Shown piece by piece: positions 1 to 11,079 of a DNA stretch of 64,000 nucleotides. The notes below the pieces were generated by a model. That model worked only from the letters and a program-made list of their open reading frames with translations, was not told where the DNA came from and did no database searches. How positions within the stretch are numbered: the first letter of the stretch is position 1; the number at the start of each line of letters is the position of its first letter. Source of the stretch: Acanthosepion lycidas (taxonomy: Eukaryota; Mollusca; Cephalopoda; Sepiida; Sepiidae); contig OZ010580.1 of NCBI GenBank assembly GCA_963932145.1, forward strand, positions 31,345,321-31,409,320, given 5' to 3'. Position numbers and translations under genes: made by a program.

Positions 1-99
1 GTAATTGAAGATGAAAGAAAAAAATCAGAAAGGAGTGCATCATTTAAGTGTGAGTAATAATGAAAACTGAAGCAAATGCAAAAAATTAACACTCTCATT

Positions 100-870
100 A
101 TCAATTACTAGCAGCATGGCCCGGTGTTGCCCGTGCTTGATTCAAAAATTGTACGACTCATATAGCAATCGCTATCACTTGACTTAAAATATTTTTGGCC
201 TTCCTTGCCTTGAAAAGAGTGCCCTTTACCATGCTGATGTTGCTACATGCCTTACTTCTTGCCTATCTCACACTGCGAATTTTTTCTAAACTCTATACTA
301 AACATTAAATCTGTTACGAAAAAAGAACTAAACAAAATGAACACAAAAGGATCAGCTTTAAAAAAGGACTCATAACTGGAAAAACCGAATCAAAAAAGAA
401 TGTTAACAACAAATACTTTTTCCCACCCAACCCAGTTCTGCGGAATCAGAATCAACGTTGAGTTTAAGCAAGCGAATGAGCCAATTGGAGTAAAGTGCCA
501 TGCAGATTTAAATTTTTCCCACTTGTGATGAATGCAGCTATCAATTATTTTTGCATGCTAGTTAACATTCATGTCAGTCAGCTGTTGGCTCTCACGCTGG
601 CCAATAGAATCTTCCTGCCTATTCATGGCAGCCAGCTATAGGCTCTCACTCTGGCCAGTACAAAATGGCCACAAACTACATGAAAATTGCCGTAGAAGCA
701 TGAAAAAAAATCAATTATTTCCACTATCAATGGAAGTTGGGAAATGCAAAGTCCGTCTTGGCCTTCCCGCTAACTTGGAGCATGTGCATGTAAATTTTGG
801 TGCAAATCCGTCAAAAATTGTGACCGTGCATTTGTTACACACACATCCTGCCTTTTCTAGATAGAGATTA
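100..870. repeat. Unclassified dispersed repeat, less AT-rich than its surroundings
   Basis: This block differs in composition from the AT-rich DNA around it. It opens with a GC-richer phrase (catggcccggtgttgcccg, about 115-133). It closes near 770-865 with a segment ending in a GATA-like tail (tagatagagat). Both phrases are of a kind I associate with mollusc interspersed repeats, but I cannot name the family. Inside it, a short unit (GGCTCTCAC then CTGGCCA) occurs twice, near 590 and 640. The 97-codon open frame at 571-864 crosses this internal duplication, has no recognisable domain and is probably accidental. Confidence 0.35.
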
Positions 871-1752
871 TCACTCTCAATTGTAACTTATAGCATAACA
901 ACATAATAAATTGGAACTTAAAGGAATCCAAGAAAACTGATGCCAAAATTTGCAAACAACTCACATGCAAGAGAATGCACCACTCTAAAGCAATTGTTGA
1001 TCATCTGTATCTAGCAAAGAGCAATTTGGGTAGTGGCATGATTCAACTGAAATTGTCTTACAAAATTTCGACAATGGAACTTTAAAAGTATTTTGCAGAT
1101 ATACAAGATTAGATGTTACAACTCGTAATGAAACATGAAAAAGTAAGAAGCTTTATGCTACATGAAAAGAGGCCCATAAATAAGCAAGAGAATTTGACAT
1201 AAGTGTACCAAGTGAAAAAATATCTCAGCGAAAGTTTTTGAAAATCTAAGCAAATACAAAATCCTGGAGATGGAAATAGAAAAAAATGTGGCACTGAAAA
1301 ACTGAAGCTGTTGTGGTTGGAGCTTTGGGTCTGATAAAGAAAGGAAATCAAAAATAAATCAATAAAATCCCTGGTACACCATCTCTTCAGAAATCCAAAA
1401 GAATAGTTCAAACAAGCACACTATATATCCTGCAAAGAGCTTTGTCTATTTAAGTTTTGTTAATAGCTGTATTCTGTTTAATTAAGTAGAAACAACAAAG
1501 ATTCACAAAATTTGATTGCCCTAAATCATTGGTTATGACCTGGCATGTGATTATAACATAAATACTGATCAAAACACAATTTTTAAAAATAATAACAATA
1601 ATAATAAAATTAAAAAAAAAATTTTGATAATTTTAAGTGATAAATTTTGATGACAGGAATCCCATTAAAATTAGCTTTGTACAGCTTGAAGGGAAATGTT
1701 AATAATGAAAATATGTAAAAAATAGAGAGAAAAATGTTAAGCTCACTATTAC

Positions 1753-1794
1753 CTGAGATTAAATTCTTGGCACTGGTTACATATATTTTATCAA
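1753..1794 (-). other. Possible 42-nt micro-exon
   Basis: On the minus strand a 42-nt segment lies between an acceptor-like ...aacag and a strong donor-like CTCAG/GTAATA. One frame is open across it and reads about DKIYVTSAKNLIS. The length is a multiple of three, as is usual for cassette micro-exons. The acceptor's pyrimidine tract is weak and the segment is short, so chance is a serious alternative. Nothing else is seen in 880-2110, which is AT-rich. Confidence 0.15.
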
Positions 1795-2121
1795 CTGTTA
1801 TCATAAGTTAACCAAAAATTATGCTTAATTTATTTCAGAAACTATAAAATGGGTTATATTGGGAACAAAATTTATTGCTAAATATTTCAAAGTAGTTAAG
1901 AATATTAGATTCTTCTTGATATATCTATATGTACTGAAGAGCAAAAAAATTATATAAATGATATCTGACCAAATCAAGAAAATTTGAAAAAAACATTTCA
2001 AACACTGGAAATATATTTTGTTTTAAATAATGCTTTATAATGAGTAAAGTGAACAGATATTTCACATACAGTAATTTTTAAATTTGTTTTTTTTCACAGA
2101 TCATACTGGTAAGATTTAGAT

Positions 2122-2220
2122 CAGATATGGGAAACCTTTTTCAAACAGTAGGCCACATGCAGTACAATACATCATAAGAGTGGCCACATTACTAAAAAAA
2201 GGTAATTTTTCATTAAAGAT
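2122..2220. mobile_element. Possible hAT-type end fragment
   Basis: A segment starting CAGATATGGGAAACCTTTTTC and continuing with cagtaggccacatgc resembles the common hAT non-autonomous pattern of CAG..., ...AACCTTTTTC and GGCC-CATG. No matching opposite end or target duplication was found, so only one end appears to survive. Confidence 0.3.
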
Positions 2221-2322
2221 TCTGCAGCTATTTTACCAACCAAAGACCATGCACATAAGCAATTGTCTTGGAAATTAGGGAGAAGTCAATATTTTTTCTG
2301 TGCAGAAAAGATTCATCCTATA

Positions 2323-3003
2323 TGACTAAGTCAAAAATTATCCAGACTTTTGCCATAAGATATCTTTAAGCTTGTAACACTGCTCATGCCATGCTTATAG
2401 TTGGTACTATTGTGGTCAAGTGATCAATGTTTGAGCTTGATTGCACCAGTTTTCTTGCCATTGTCACAAAGTAAACATGGTCACTCCACTAACAGTGTAA
2501 ACCAAGGAGGAACAAAGAGCAGTGATCCTAGTCTGCAGAGAACATGCTATCTTATTGATAACAACTCACCAGTTCACCATTAGCATCTCTTGAGCTTGCT
2601 GAATCTTCTCATCAGGTGTGGAGTTTGACAAGCATCCTACTCTTTTTTTTTCATGCATCATGCTTGTCCAGCCACTTTTAAACTTCTCAATTCACTCATA
2701 CACACTTCCATGCAGTAGAGCATTGTCACCATATTGTTTTAAAATCCTCTGATGAATTTCAGCTCAACACACTTTTCTACCAGAGAAATCAGATTACTGC
2801 TCTTTGTTCCTCCTTGGTGCACACTGCTAGCAGAGCGGCCATATTTACACTGTAACAGCAGCAAGAAAACTGAGATGATCAAGCTCAAATTTCAATCATA
2901 TGACCAAAATAATACCAACTATAAGCATACATGAGCAGAAGGCAGTGTAACAAGCCTATAGATATGTCATGGCAAGAGGGGAGATCATTTTTGACTTACC
3001 TTG
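2323..3003 (-). mobile_element. Mariner-like relic with long inverted arms (fold-back)
   Basis: The two ends are long inverted copies of one sequence. Both carry TAAGTCAAAAAT close to the tip and share AGTTGGTA further in. The right arm, read on the minus strand, contains a transposase start: MAALLAVCTKEEQRAVI. The reading then degenerates, but SVYEW-like and minus-strand mariner helix-turn-helix remnants follow down to about 2580. The left arm carries the same TKEEQRAVI segment pointing the other way. The element therefore consists of two opposed 5' ends plus part of one N-terminal domain. All catalytic residues and the normal 3' end are missing. Flanking TA dinucleotides are compatible with mariner insertion. 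It is non-functional. Confidence 0.65.
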
Positions 3004-3589
3004 TATAATTAAAAGAAACTGCTGCATGTGATTTGTTAATTTATTCATTTGACTATACAAAAATATTTGTAAAAGAAGTATATTTATTCTCCAGAGAAAA
3101 ATAATTATCATTGACATTTCCTGTTTCTGAAACAAAAGATATTTACTTAGGGTAAACCATCAATAGTGTAACATGCTGACAATGTTACCTTCAACAAAAA
3201 GTTACAAAATTCAAGAAACATTGTACTTAATCATTGTTTATGCATGAGAATGTGTGAATGAACAAGTGAGAATGAATGGAAACAAACATCATTTTAATAA
3301 ATGTTATTTTCCTCATGAAATTATGAATACTTTCAGAAAACCCAGATGTGCTGTATATGGTCCATTAGCCACAGTTTGCCTATGACTGAGTTAAATAGAA
3401 ATCAGTATAGAATAAGTCATTATTTTAGTAATTCTTTAAATATACATGTAAGTGACTGATAAAACAAAAGAATGTTATTAGAGATGATTCTTTTTTGCTA
3501 TTTGAAAGTTTTGATTGTTTCCCAGCCAAATTGAATTGGATTCTTTCGACATTGAGGTGAATATCAATGCTACAGAAATATCAACACAT

Positions 3590-3850
3590 GTAGCTATATG
3601 TATTTACCTGGCCTTCACACTAAGGCAGGATTTGGCACAAGGTCGATTTTACACAGGGAGCCTATATATATATATATACATACACTTATGGGCTAAGGAC
3701 AAATATTGGCTACTCCACACAACCACTGTCATGCTGACATTGATCCTACACCAGTCCCACCTCTCGTAGTGCAATGAGAAAAAGCTGCTACAGGGTTGAA
3801 ATCTCTGGGTCTGGGCCTCTTCTCTCATCTCAAATGAGGAGAACAGTTTA
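3590..3850 (+). repeat. Dispersed repeat family A, copy 1
   Basis: This copy shares a chain of segments with 13740-13965 on the opposite strand: GGCACAAG, then a (TA)n stretch, then GGGC-AAGGA-AAA, TGTCATGCTG, CCCACCTCTC, AGTGCAATGAG and CTGCNGCAGGGTTG-AATC. The order is the same in both copies. Open frames on both strands (3515-3769 and 3649-3867) fall inside the repeat and look accidental. Family unknown; no target duplication recognised. Confidence 0.5.
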
Positions 3851-3899
3851 CTGAACTTCTGGCCCAAATCATTAATTCCTGTGCCAACGCCATTCTAGA

Positions 3900-6390
3900 A
3901 ATGGCTATGTCTTAGGGTACCTGTTTACCTCAGTCATAGTTTTATTTGTAAATAAAAAGAAATTGTAAGAATTATGAGTTACATCTTTTATGCAAGGAAG
4001 AGTCTACAACAAATGAGGCCTGCCTAGTGACTGAAATAGTTGTATTTTCCACACTGGTATGAGAGTAAACTGGTTAGTGTTCAAGTTAAGAAAAATCAGG
4101 ATTTCAAACCAGATGGACAACCACATTTGGATTGTTGGCACAATACACACTTCTAACTTTTTTTCCACAATTTGAGTTTGTGCCATAACAAAGCTTAGTA
4201 AATATTTAGACTCTGCAATAATTAATTTTTAAAGGAAAGGAAACAAAAATAATATTAGATTCAATCCTAATATTCGATTATTCATTCATTTATTTTTGGA
4301 TAGTCTTCATGTTTGCTATTGTTTTCTTTTCCTAACATTTTGGTTTTGGTGTTTTTTCTTTTTAGTACAGAGCCTATTGCATGTTTATGAACATTGCAGA
4401 ATATTGAAACTTATTTATACCAAACTCTGTGTTAGCTAAACTTTTACCTGATTAAGTATTGGTTTCAATCTTGGGAAATGACTGCTAAAAATCTCTTCTC
4501 CCCAAATTTATACATGCATACTAGAATTTCTTCCTAGCCAATAAAAATTGACAATTCTGTCTTATCCATACATTTTTCTTTCTTGCCTTAAAGTCAGAAG
4601 GCTATAACCACTTGATTGTATCCCTTTTGCTTGTGAACAATATTTCTATTTTGTGAATTTTTTACTTTGTTACTGACTTATAGTTGCTTTGCTTTGCCTT
4701 ACATTGTCTTGAATTATTTTACTCTGTTCTTTTTCCTCTTTTTATTTTATTGAGAATTTTGTCAGTGCCAATTAACTGTGCCTGCTTCCTTAACAGTGAG
4801 GCTACAGAATGTACTGACCAAAACATAGTAAAGAGAAAACTGCCACAAAGATGAGAGCTATTAAAAAAAACAATAATTAAATACAAATAAAATGTATTGC
4901 AACTGACATGCATTCTGAGCTCTGAAACAAATACTCTTAGATGTATAATAGAAGTATGAGGATGTTTATTTATTTATTCTGTTTGAGGAATTTTCAGAAT
5001 CCACAACTCAAACTTATTAAGGTCATTTTTTGACTCTTTAAATGATTTTCTGACTCACACTTTTATAAGACCCCACTATTTATTAAGAAGAATTCTGACC
5101 CCACTCAATATTTAAACCCCCTCTCTCCTTGTATTAGGCACTTAAGAGTAATCTTTGAAAACTTTCATCATCACAAGTTCAAATCTTGCTAGGATTAATT
5201 CATTTCTGTGATATATTGATATAATATCAGCAAACCAGTGTTTCACAAATACTTTTTGTTTCTGAATTAAAAAAAAGACAAAACAGAAGCTTGCTGATAT
5301 AACATATCACTATATATAAAAGTAATTTACCCTCAAGCATTATCTGTAAAATCCTTTAAAAAACACAATTTATTCAAGAAAAATGTAGCTTAAGGAAATT
5401 ATTTAAATTTCAAAGATTTCACTTGAAAGAACCAATGAATAGATCTTGAAAAGATCATGTATTTTTTATAAAGTCAGTTTCCTCCTCCAGATGCTTCTGC
5501 TGTAACCTGCTCAATGATAGAATCGAATATTTTGCTTTAAATAAAAAGTGTTGTTTTATTTATCTTTTGATACAATATCATAAAAATATTTTTCACACTT
5601 TATAATGTTTTTTAAAAAATTTCCAACAATCTGATTAGAAATTTCCTTCACAGTACAAATATTTATTTTTTGCAAGATTTTGTAAAATTTCACCACAAGA
5701 AAGTGCTTAAATAAAAAAAATAAATGTAATAAATATGAAATAATTACAAAATAATCTCAACGAAAAGATATGATAATCACTTTTATAGCAAAAGCTTAAA
5801 AGAAATTTCACTTTGTTAGTGGTATATGTGAATTTACTGTCACAAGGATGTTTATTCAAATTTTCTCTGGTGTTGCTAAGAAAAGTTTAGCAATAATGTT
5901 GCACAATTCAACACAGACAAGTCTTAGATCAGATTAAAAGCTAAATTTTAACAACCATAAAAAATATATAGCTCAAAGCTTTAAGTTATGCCAGATGTTT
6001 TCTCTCCATTTAAAAATATACAAATTAGTGTACAAGGTTTTAAAAATTATAATTATGCTGAAAGATGAAAATTTTTTCAGTTATACATCATATGCATGCT
6101 GTTTAGAAATACCGATTCACTTTCTTTTAATCTATAAACACTATTTTCTGTGTAGATCAAAAGTATGTCAAATGTTATTTTACAAGTTAATACTTTCACA
6201 ATACATTTGGTTTTAATGAATTGATACTGATAAAAACTTTTAAATATACCTATATTTTTATGATAAATAGACTATAAAATAATAAAATTTAAATTTCATC
6301 TTATATGCTTTCATTAGAAATATTTACAGTCAATTATTTGATGGTGCAAAATTTTATTATGCAACTTGATACTGTTATAGATAAGCATAT
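3900..6390. other. AT-rich non-coding stretch
   Basis: I see no gene, structured RNA or recognisable transposon here. Around 5165-5195 a phrase (AAGTTCAAATC) resembles a tRNA-type B box, but no A box at proper spacing was found upstream. Short open frames at 4004-4186, 4719-4913 and 5995-6216 are low in complexity and lack domains. Confidence 0.5.
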
Positions 6391-6392
6391 GG

Positions 6393-6902
6393 TTGCAAGA
6401 AAGAAATACGACAACAGCAGAAATAGATTTACGTAGTTTATTTCAACAGGAACGTGAGGGTTACGGACAGCTCCCTTGTGGTAAAGTTCATAAGCCAGCT
6501 TCGGATCTAGGTCGATCTCTCATAGTAGTTCACACATGTTGACGCTGGCACTCCCTGCTGATAGCTGGTGTCGCTCGGTCTGACTGTGACAGGTCTCTAC
6601 ACTGGCCACCTGTTGATTGCCTGTTGAACTTCCATGTGACCCCTTTTATAACGTTTTTTTATGGCTTAACAGGCTCGAGAAACGAAGTGAGTATAATTAG
6701 GAGGGAAGCATTTTTATTGGACGAAAAATAGAGCACTTTAAATATTATTTTATTTTTCGACCATAACTCGAGTGTTGGGAACATTTGTAAACGAAGATAA
6801 TGTTCATTTTGTGACGGGGCTTTGCCCTGTTCACATCCGGTTCTCGCACTTGAGTATTTGCCTGTAAATCAGCCAAGATATGACTTATTTTATTTTATAA
6901 CA
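6393..6902 (-). mobile_element. Solo LTR fossil, Ty3/Gypsy-like
   Basis: A discrete, GC-richer block of about 510 bp has the layout of a long terminal repeat read on the minus strand. An upstream region is followed by a TATA box (TTATAAAAGGGG, about 6640-6655), a less AT-rich transcribed part and a polyadenylation signal (AATAAA on the minus strand at 6437-6442) close to the far end. The boundaries TG...CA fit, but a target-site duplication could not be settled. No internal coding region or second LTR adjoins it, so it looks like a solo LTR, an old fossil. The Gypsy assignment is inference from layout, not from a protein. Confidence 0.55.
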
Positions 6903-6916
6903 ATACCTTTCATCCT

Positions 6917-6919
<3 letters not shown>

Positions 6920-6958
<39 letters not shown>
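6920..6958. repeat. (TA)n microsatellite
   Basis: An uninterrupted TA dinucleotide run directly follows the end of the LTR fossil. Confidence 0.95.
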
Positions 6959-6963
<5 letters not shown>

Positions 6964-7059
6964 GTATATAAAAATCAGAATTTAAAAAAAATATATATAT
7001 AAATGCAAAGGAAAGATATAACTTAAAAAGAGAAACAAGATATTTTAAAGTCATTGAGG

Positions 7060-7925
7060 AATGAGAACAAAATGTTCCAAATACTCAAATGTCAAACAGT
7101 GATCAAAGAACAATCAGATATGAAAGTGAAAATATTGGCAAGGTAAAAAAAAGACTTTAAGAATATCGCAAAAAGGGTGTTGAATAAAGATTAAAAGGAA
7201 AATGAGCAAGATAATATCTGAAGACACTGGCATTACAAATATAAACAGAAATAAAAGATATTGAATATTAAGACTTTTTAAAGAATTAACGGATTTATTT
7301 TTTACTCAACATTTTTATTAATTAACATTTGAAGTAATAAAAATATTAATAATATTTATAAAAGACTTGAAAAAAACAAAACTACTACCTTTAAGTAAAC
7401 ATCACAATGAAAAAGATGTAAACTGACCAAAGTAGTGCATGAAAACTGATTTCTCAAGGTAACTTTAATGATGAATGTATAGTTATATTTAATATATCTG
7501 GACATGCTACAGAAGGCACTGATTGAAATTATAACAGAGTCAGCAACAGTCCATTGCAGTTTCATAAATGGATTCTACATGTCTCATTCCATATGTGCCA
7601 CAGAGGAAGGTCATGAAATCTCTTCCTGGCATATTGAGGTCCACTGTATACTACTACTCTGATTTCCTTTCACCTTCAACCAACTTTTGCAAAGCTAAGT
7701 GGTGATAGGGAATGGATGATGGGAGCAGGTTTTGATGAAACTGGAAGTTTCTAGTCCTGAACCTGCATGTTGGTGGTGTACAACACCTTCATCATAAAGG
7801 AAGTGATCAGCAAAGAAGAAATTAAATTCTTAGAGATAAAGCTGACAACAATTTGATAGACTTGATAGCTGGGTCCATCATGAAAATAATCAAACAACAT
7901 CAATTAGAATATTAGAAATGGAAAG
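7060..7925 (+). pseudogene. Tc1-like transposase relic, copy 1
   Basis: Scattered plus-strand frames match the order of a Tc1-type transposase. A basic region is followed at 7359-7420 by KDLKKTKLLPLSKHHNEKDV. A motif-1 region at about 7467-7530 reads NDECIVIFNISGHATEGTD where the family has FSDE...LDGPDGWA. A C-terminal remnant at about 7845-7910 reads IDLIAGSIMKIIKQHQLEY. The same sequence series occurs in the minus-strand relic at 29040-29880, which supports both. Stops and frame changes are frequent. The 7570-7800 middle part does not fit the transposase and may be a later insertion. Known role of the family: cut-and-paste integration at TA. This copy cannot encode an active enzyme. Confidence 0.55.
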
Positions 7926-8109
7926 AGATGAAATATTGCTTTGGTTAGTAAAATTATTAGCCACTTCTAAAATGATAATAGTATCAATAAAAATGCATAG
8001 AATTATTCTAAGTTCTTAGTTAAAACATATTTTTTAGTAGTCAAGCTCACAAACAAAAAAATTTTAGAATATTGTTCATTCATGCTCCTTCTGAAAATCT
8101 AACTATTGC

Positions 8110-8445
8110 CCTTCTATTTTCTGCGTCCCTTTAAGACATAGGCAATTATAGCTCTCCACAATTTCTTATCTTTTATAGCTCTTAATAAATTTTATCCTTT
8201 TGTTATTTCTCCTGAACTTTGTTCCACCATCCATTTATTCAAGCTCACTAAGCAATGTACTGACTTCAATTTGTCCTGTGAGTATCAGATTTTTCAAGCT
8301 ATCTTTCCTTATTATATGCCCTAGAAATTTCAACTCTCTCTTCCTGAGGTTAAGTATAAGTTTCCTTTTTGTTTCTCACATGTTCAGTTCATGGTATCCT
8401 CAGTAACCTTCTGTAGAACCAAATTTCTGTTGCTTTTCAGAGATA
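8110..8445 (-). pseudogene. RTE-like LINE, C-terminal fragment
   Basis: Read on the minus strand this matches the end of the LINE protein seen at 57236-58260. Shared pieces are NLVLQKV, then RKRELKFLGHII-K-SLKNLIL, then LLRAIKDKKLWRAIIAYVLKG just before the ORF end near 8110. Only the region after the reverse-transcriptase core is present, so this is a typical 5'-truncated insertion. It carries several frame breaks. The 68-codon plus-strand frame at 8200-8406 is the antisense shadow. Clade assignment (RTE-type endonuclease-reverse transcriptase) is by resemblance. Confidence 0.7.
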
Positions 8446-8449
8446 TCAA

Positions 8450-10260
8450 ATTAATGGAATTGCTCCCAGTCTCTCCAGATAATAATCTAATAGAAAACTT
8501 ATAGTCTGTCATTAAAAGAGATGTCAGAATGGGAAATAATCTTCAAGCAAAGATACCTGCTAATGCTATATGCTATAATGCAGAAAAGTTAACAAAATCA
8601 ATGAATGAAAAACTGGTAAATGCTATAAAATTTCAAGGAGTCCATATTTACATACAAAGTAATTTTTTAAAAATGATTAAGTTATATGGGATATTATGTT
8701 AATCAAATATGTTTCTTTCACTTTTTATTCTTTTGTATTTATTTATAAATAAAAATTTATATTCCACTTTATTTACATCCAAAAACCTGACCCCCTTCCT
8801 CCATAAACAATTTATCAATATTTTTAAGTATAAACTTTATAAACTAAAACTCATACAATATATTGTTCATATAAATATATGTCTGGAAAATTTTATTAGA
8901 ACAATTTATTAACTCATTTTATTTTAAAAATACTGACTTGCAAAACAAAATCTGAAATAGGATGTCTTTGGAGTAACCACCATGCAAAAGTTTATAAAGT
9001 TTCATATGTAAACATCTTAAATCAGACAGTTTATCTAGACGAGTCTAACTCATGTTCAGTAGCTCAGATTAATGGATTAATTAGGAAAACTCTTACATTT
9101 TTTATAATAGTTTATTAAAAGAATTGTAGCTTTGAAAATGTGATTACAGTTAACCTCATAAATAGGCTTACAATAATTTCCAAGCCCCAAACTAGAGCAG
9201 TTTTCAATTTTTATTCTTAGCTTAGTTTAATTTTTTTTCTATAATAAAGTGTTTTTATGACCCAATACTCCTTAAGCTTTAGGACTGATACAAAATAAAA
9301 AATGAATACAGATGGATTATATCACCAGGATAGACAATTTAAATCAAGAGTCTCAACCAAACCAGCATGTGTAGTAGGTCTACTCATAAAGAAGCTGAAG
9401 GAAGCAGCAATACCTGATTAGAATTTCTTAATGTTACAGTTTATTGGGAGAAGAAAACAGATATTTCACTAATTTTAGCTTATAGTTAAACTATAAAAAA
9501 GACTTTACAATGCGTTGTTGAAAAAGTCAGACCTCAATAATTTGTGCAAAGCTTCTTGTTTTTTTTAATATTTTACTATGTACCATGTAAAATCAGATAA
9601 AATAAAATTAGACAAGCTATTTTAATGTAAGCAATAACAGATAAACTTATTCAGATACTTACATGCAAAACATACACACACACACAATGTTTGTGCAAAA
9701 TGTATTAAATATTCGATAAGATTACTATCAGTTATATATCATTTTCAGCTGTATTAGCCACTAATGTAACAGTGAAGTTTAAAATATAAGTTTTGCCAAA
9801 GTAGAAATGCAAGAAACGAATTTTAATAATTCTTTGACTATTTCTTAGTAAATTGCACTTGTTTAACATTTTATGTGACTCCTATCACTAAGGTAGGCTA
9901 AGACATTTTATCATCTTTAATACCATCCAAATGGAAGTTATAAATCTAGATATTTGAATAAAAACATGCAAGGGACCAATACTTTTCTGTTTTGTGTGGA
10001 AAATACTGCAGATTTATTCAAAAATTGAAAACATTAAAACTACACTTTAGTACCAAGAGAATATTAAAAATAAAAATAGAAAACACTTAAATGAATGATA
10101 TCTATCATGTTTTATAGATTATAAGATGTTGTGACATATGAGATATATAACTATTATTAAAGGCAATATTTAGAATGATAACTTTGAAAATAGCTTTACT
10201 TGTAGAAGGAAAAGTAGATTTTAATTCATTTTTGTTTGGGAAAACATACATCTGATATAC
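8450..10260. other. AT-rich non-coding stretch
   Basis: Nothing recognisable. A short (AC)n run lies near 9675-9685. The open frame at 8709-8912 is AT-driven and has no domain. Confidence 0.5.
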
Positions 10261-10262
10261 TG

Positions 10263-10263
<1 letters not shown>

Positions 10264-10321
<58 letters not shown>
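10264..10321. repeat. (TA)n microsatellite
   Basis: A TA dinucleotide run of nearly 60 bp with no interruption. Confidence 0.95.
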
Positions 10322-10322
<1 letters not shown>

Positions 10323-10993
10323 TGGAAAATTTTAGAAATTTTTCTTAAATTTTATTTTTTTTATAAATATTTTTCCATCATAATCTGAAAAGTAAAATTT
10401 CATAAAAAGAAAAAATATTTTGCACTTGGAAATCAAACAAAAAAGTTGCAAATATTGCAGCAAAGAATATTTTTCTTATCTCTGGATAGTGTCAAGAAAG
10501 AAAAATAAAATAGAAATAAAGTAAAAATGTAAAAGAAATGCTATCAAATTTTAAAAGATGCTAAATGTATACTCATTGCTCAATTAAAGTGACTGGTAAC
10601 ATCTCATATAACATAACACTGATAATTATATCATTAAAAAGTGTCAGTTTATCTCAACTGTATTTTTTACTAGAAAGTCATTTATTTTTATCAGGAAGAA
10701 TAAAATATTTGGAAACAGAAAATACATAAAATTCAGACTACAGGATAAAAATTGCTCTTACTAATGTTAATGAAAGATCCTTTTTTATTACAAAATAAAT
10801 ATGGAATTAAAGATAAGAAAATATGGTTGGAAGATTACTGCTTTAATTAAACATAATACATTCCAGTTTGATGAGATTGTTTCAATTTGAGGGGCCTGTC
10901 CTGATGATATAAATTATCAGTATTAATTTTGTGTTTAAGTGTGTCAAGCCCTGAAGCTTAAGGGATGTTGGGTCATGAAAGTACTTTATTATA

Positions 10994-11073
10994 TTAGGTT
11001 GGTGCAAAAATAATGTCGTTTTCTCACATAGTAGCATATGTGAGAAAACGACATTATTTTTGCACCAACCTAA
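10994..11073. mobile_element. Palindromic mariner MITE, copy 1 (80 bp)
   Basis: The element is an almost perfect hairpin. It starts TTAGGTTGGTGCAAAAATAA and ends with its reverse complement, with TA on both sides as the target duplication. The tip TTAGGTTGGTGC is the hallmark of the cecropia/HSMAR1-type mariner family, and the design is like the human MADE1 hairpin. The loop reads CATAGTAGCATATG. It has no coding capacity and would depend on a mariner transposase in trans. Four related copies lie in this window. Confidence 0.85.
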
Positions 11074-11079
11074 TATAAG

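Noticed and set aside
571-864. 97-codon open frame on the plus strand
   Set aside because: It runs through an internally duplicated repeat, with no domain or plausible promoter.
4446-4500. 37-nt minus-strand segment between ttttag and CAG/GTAAAA
   Set aside because: Too short and weak. Such pairs are expected by chance in AT-rich DNA.
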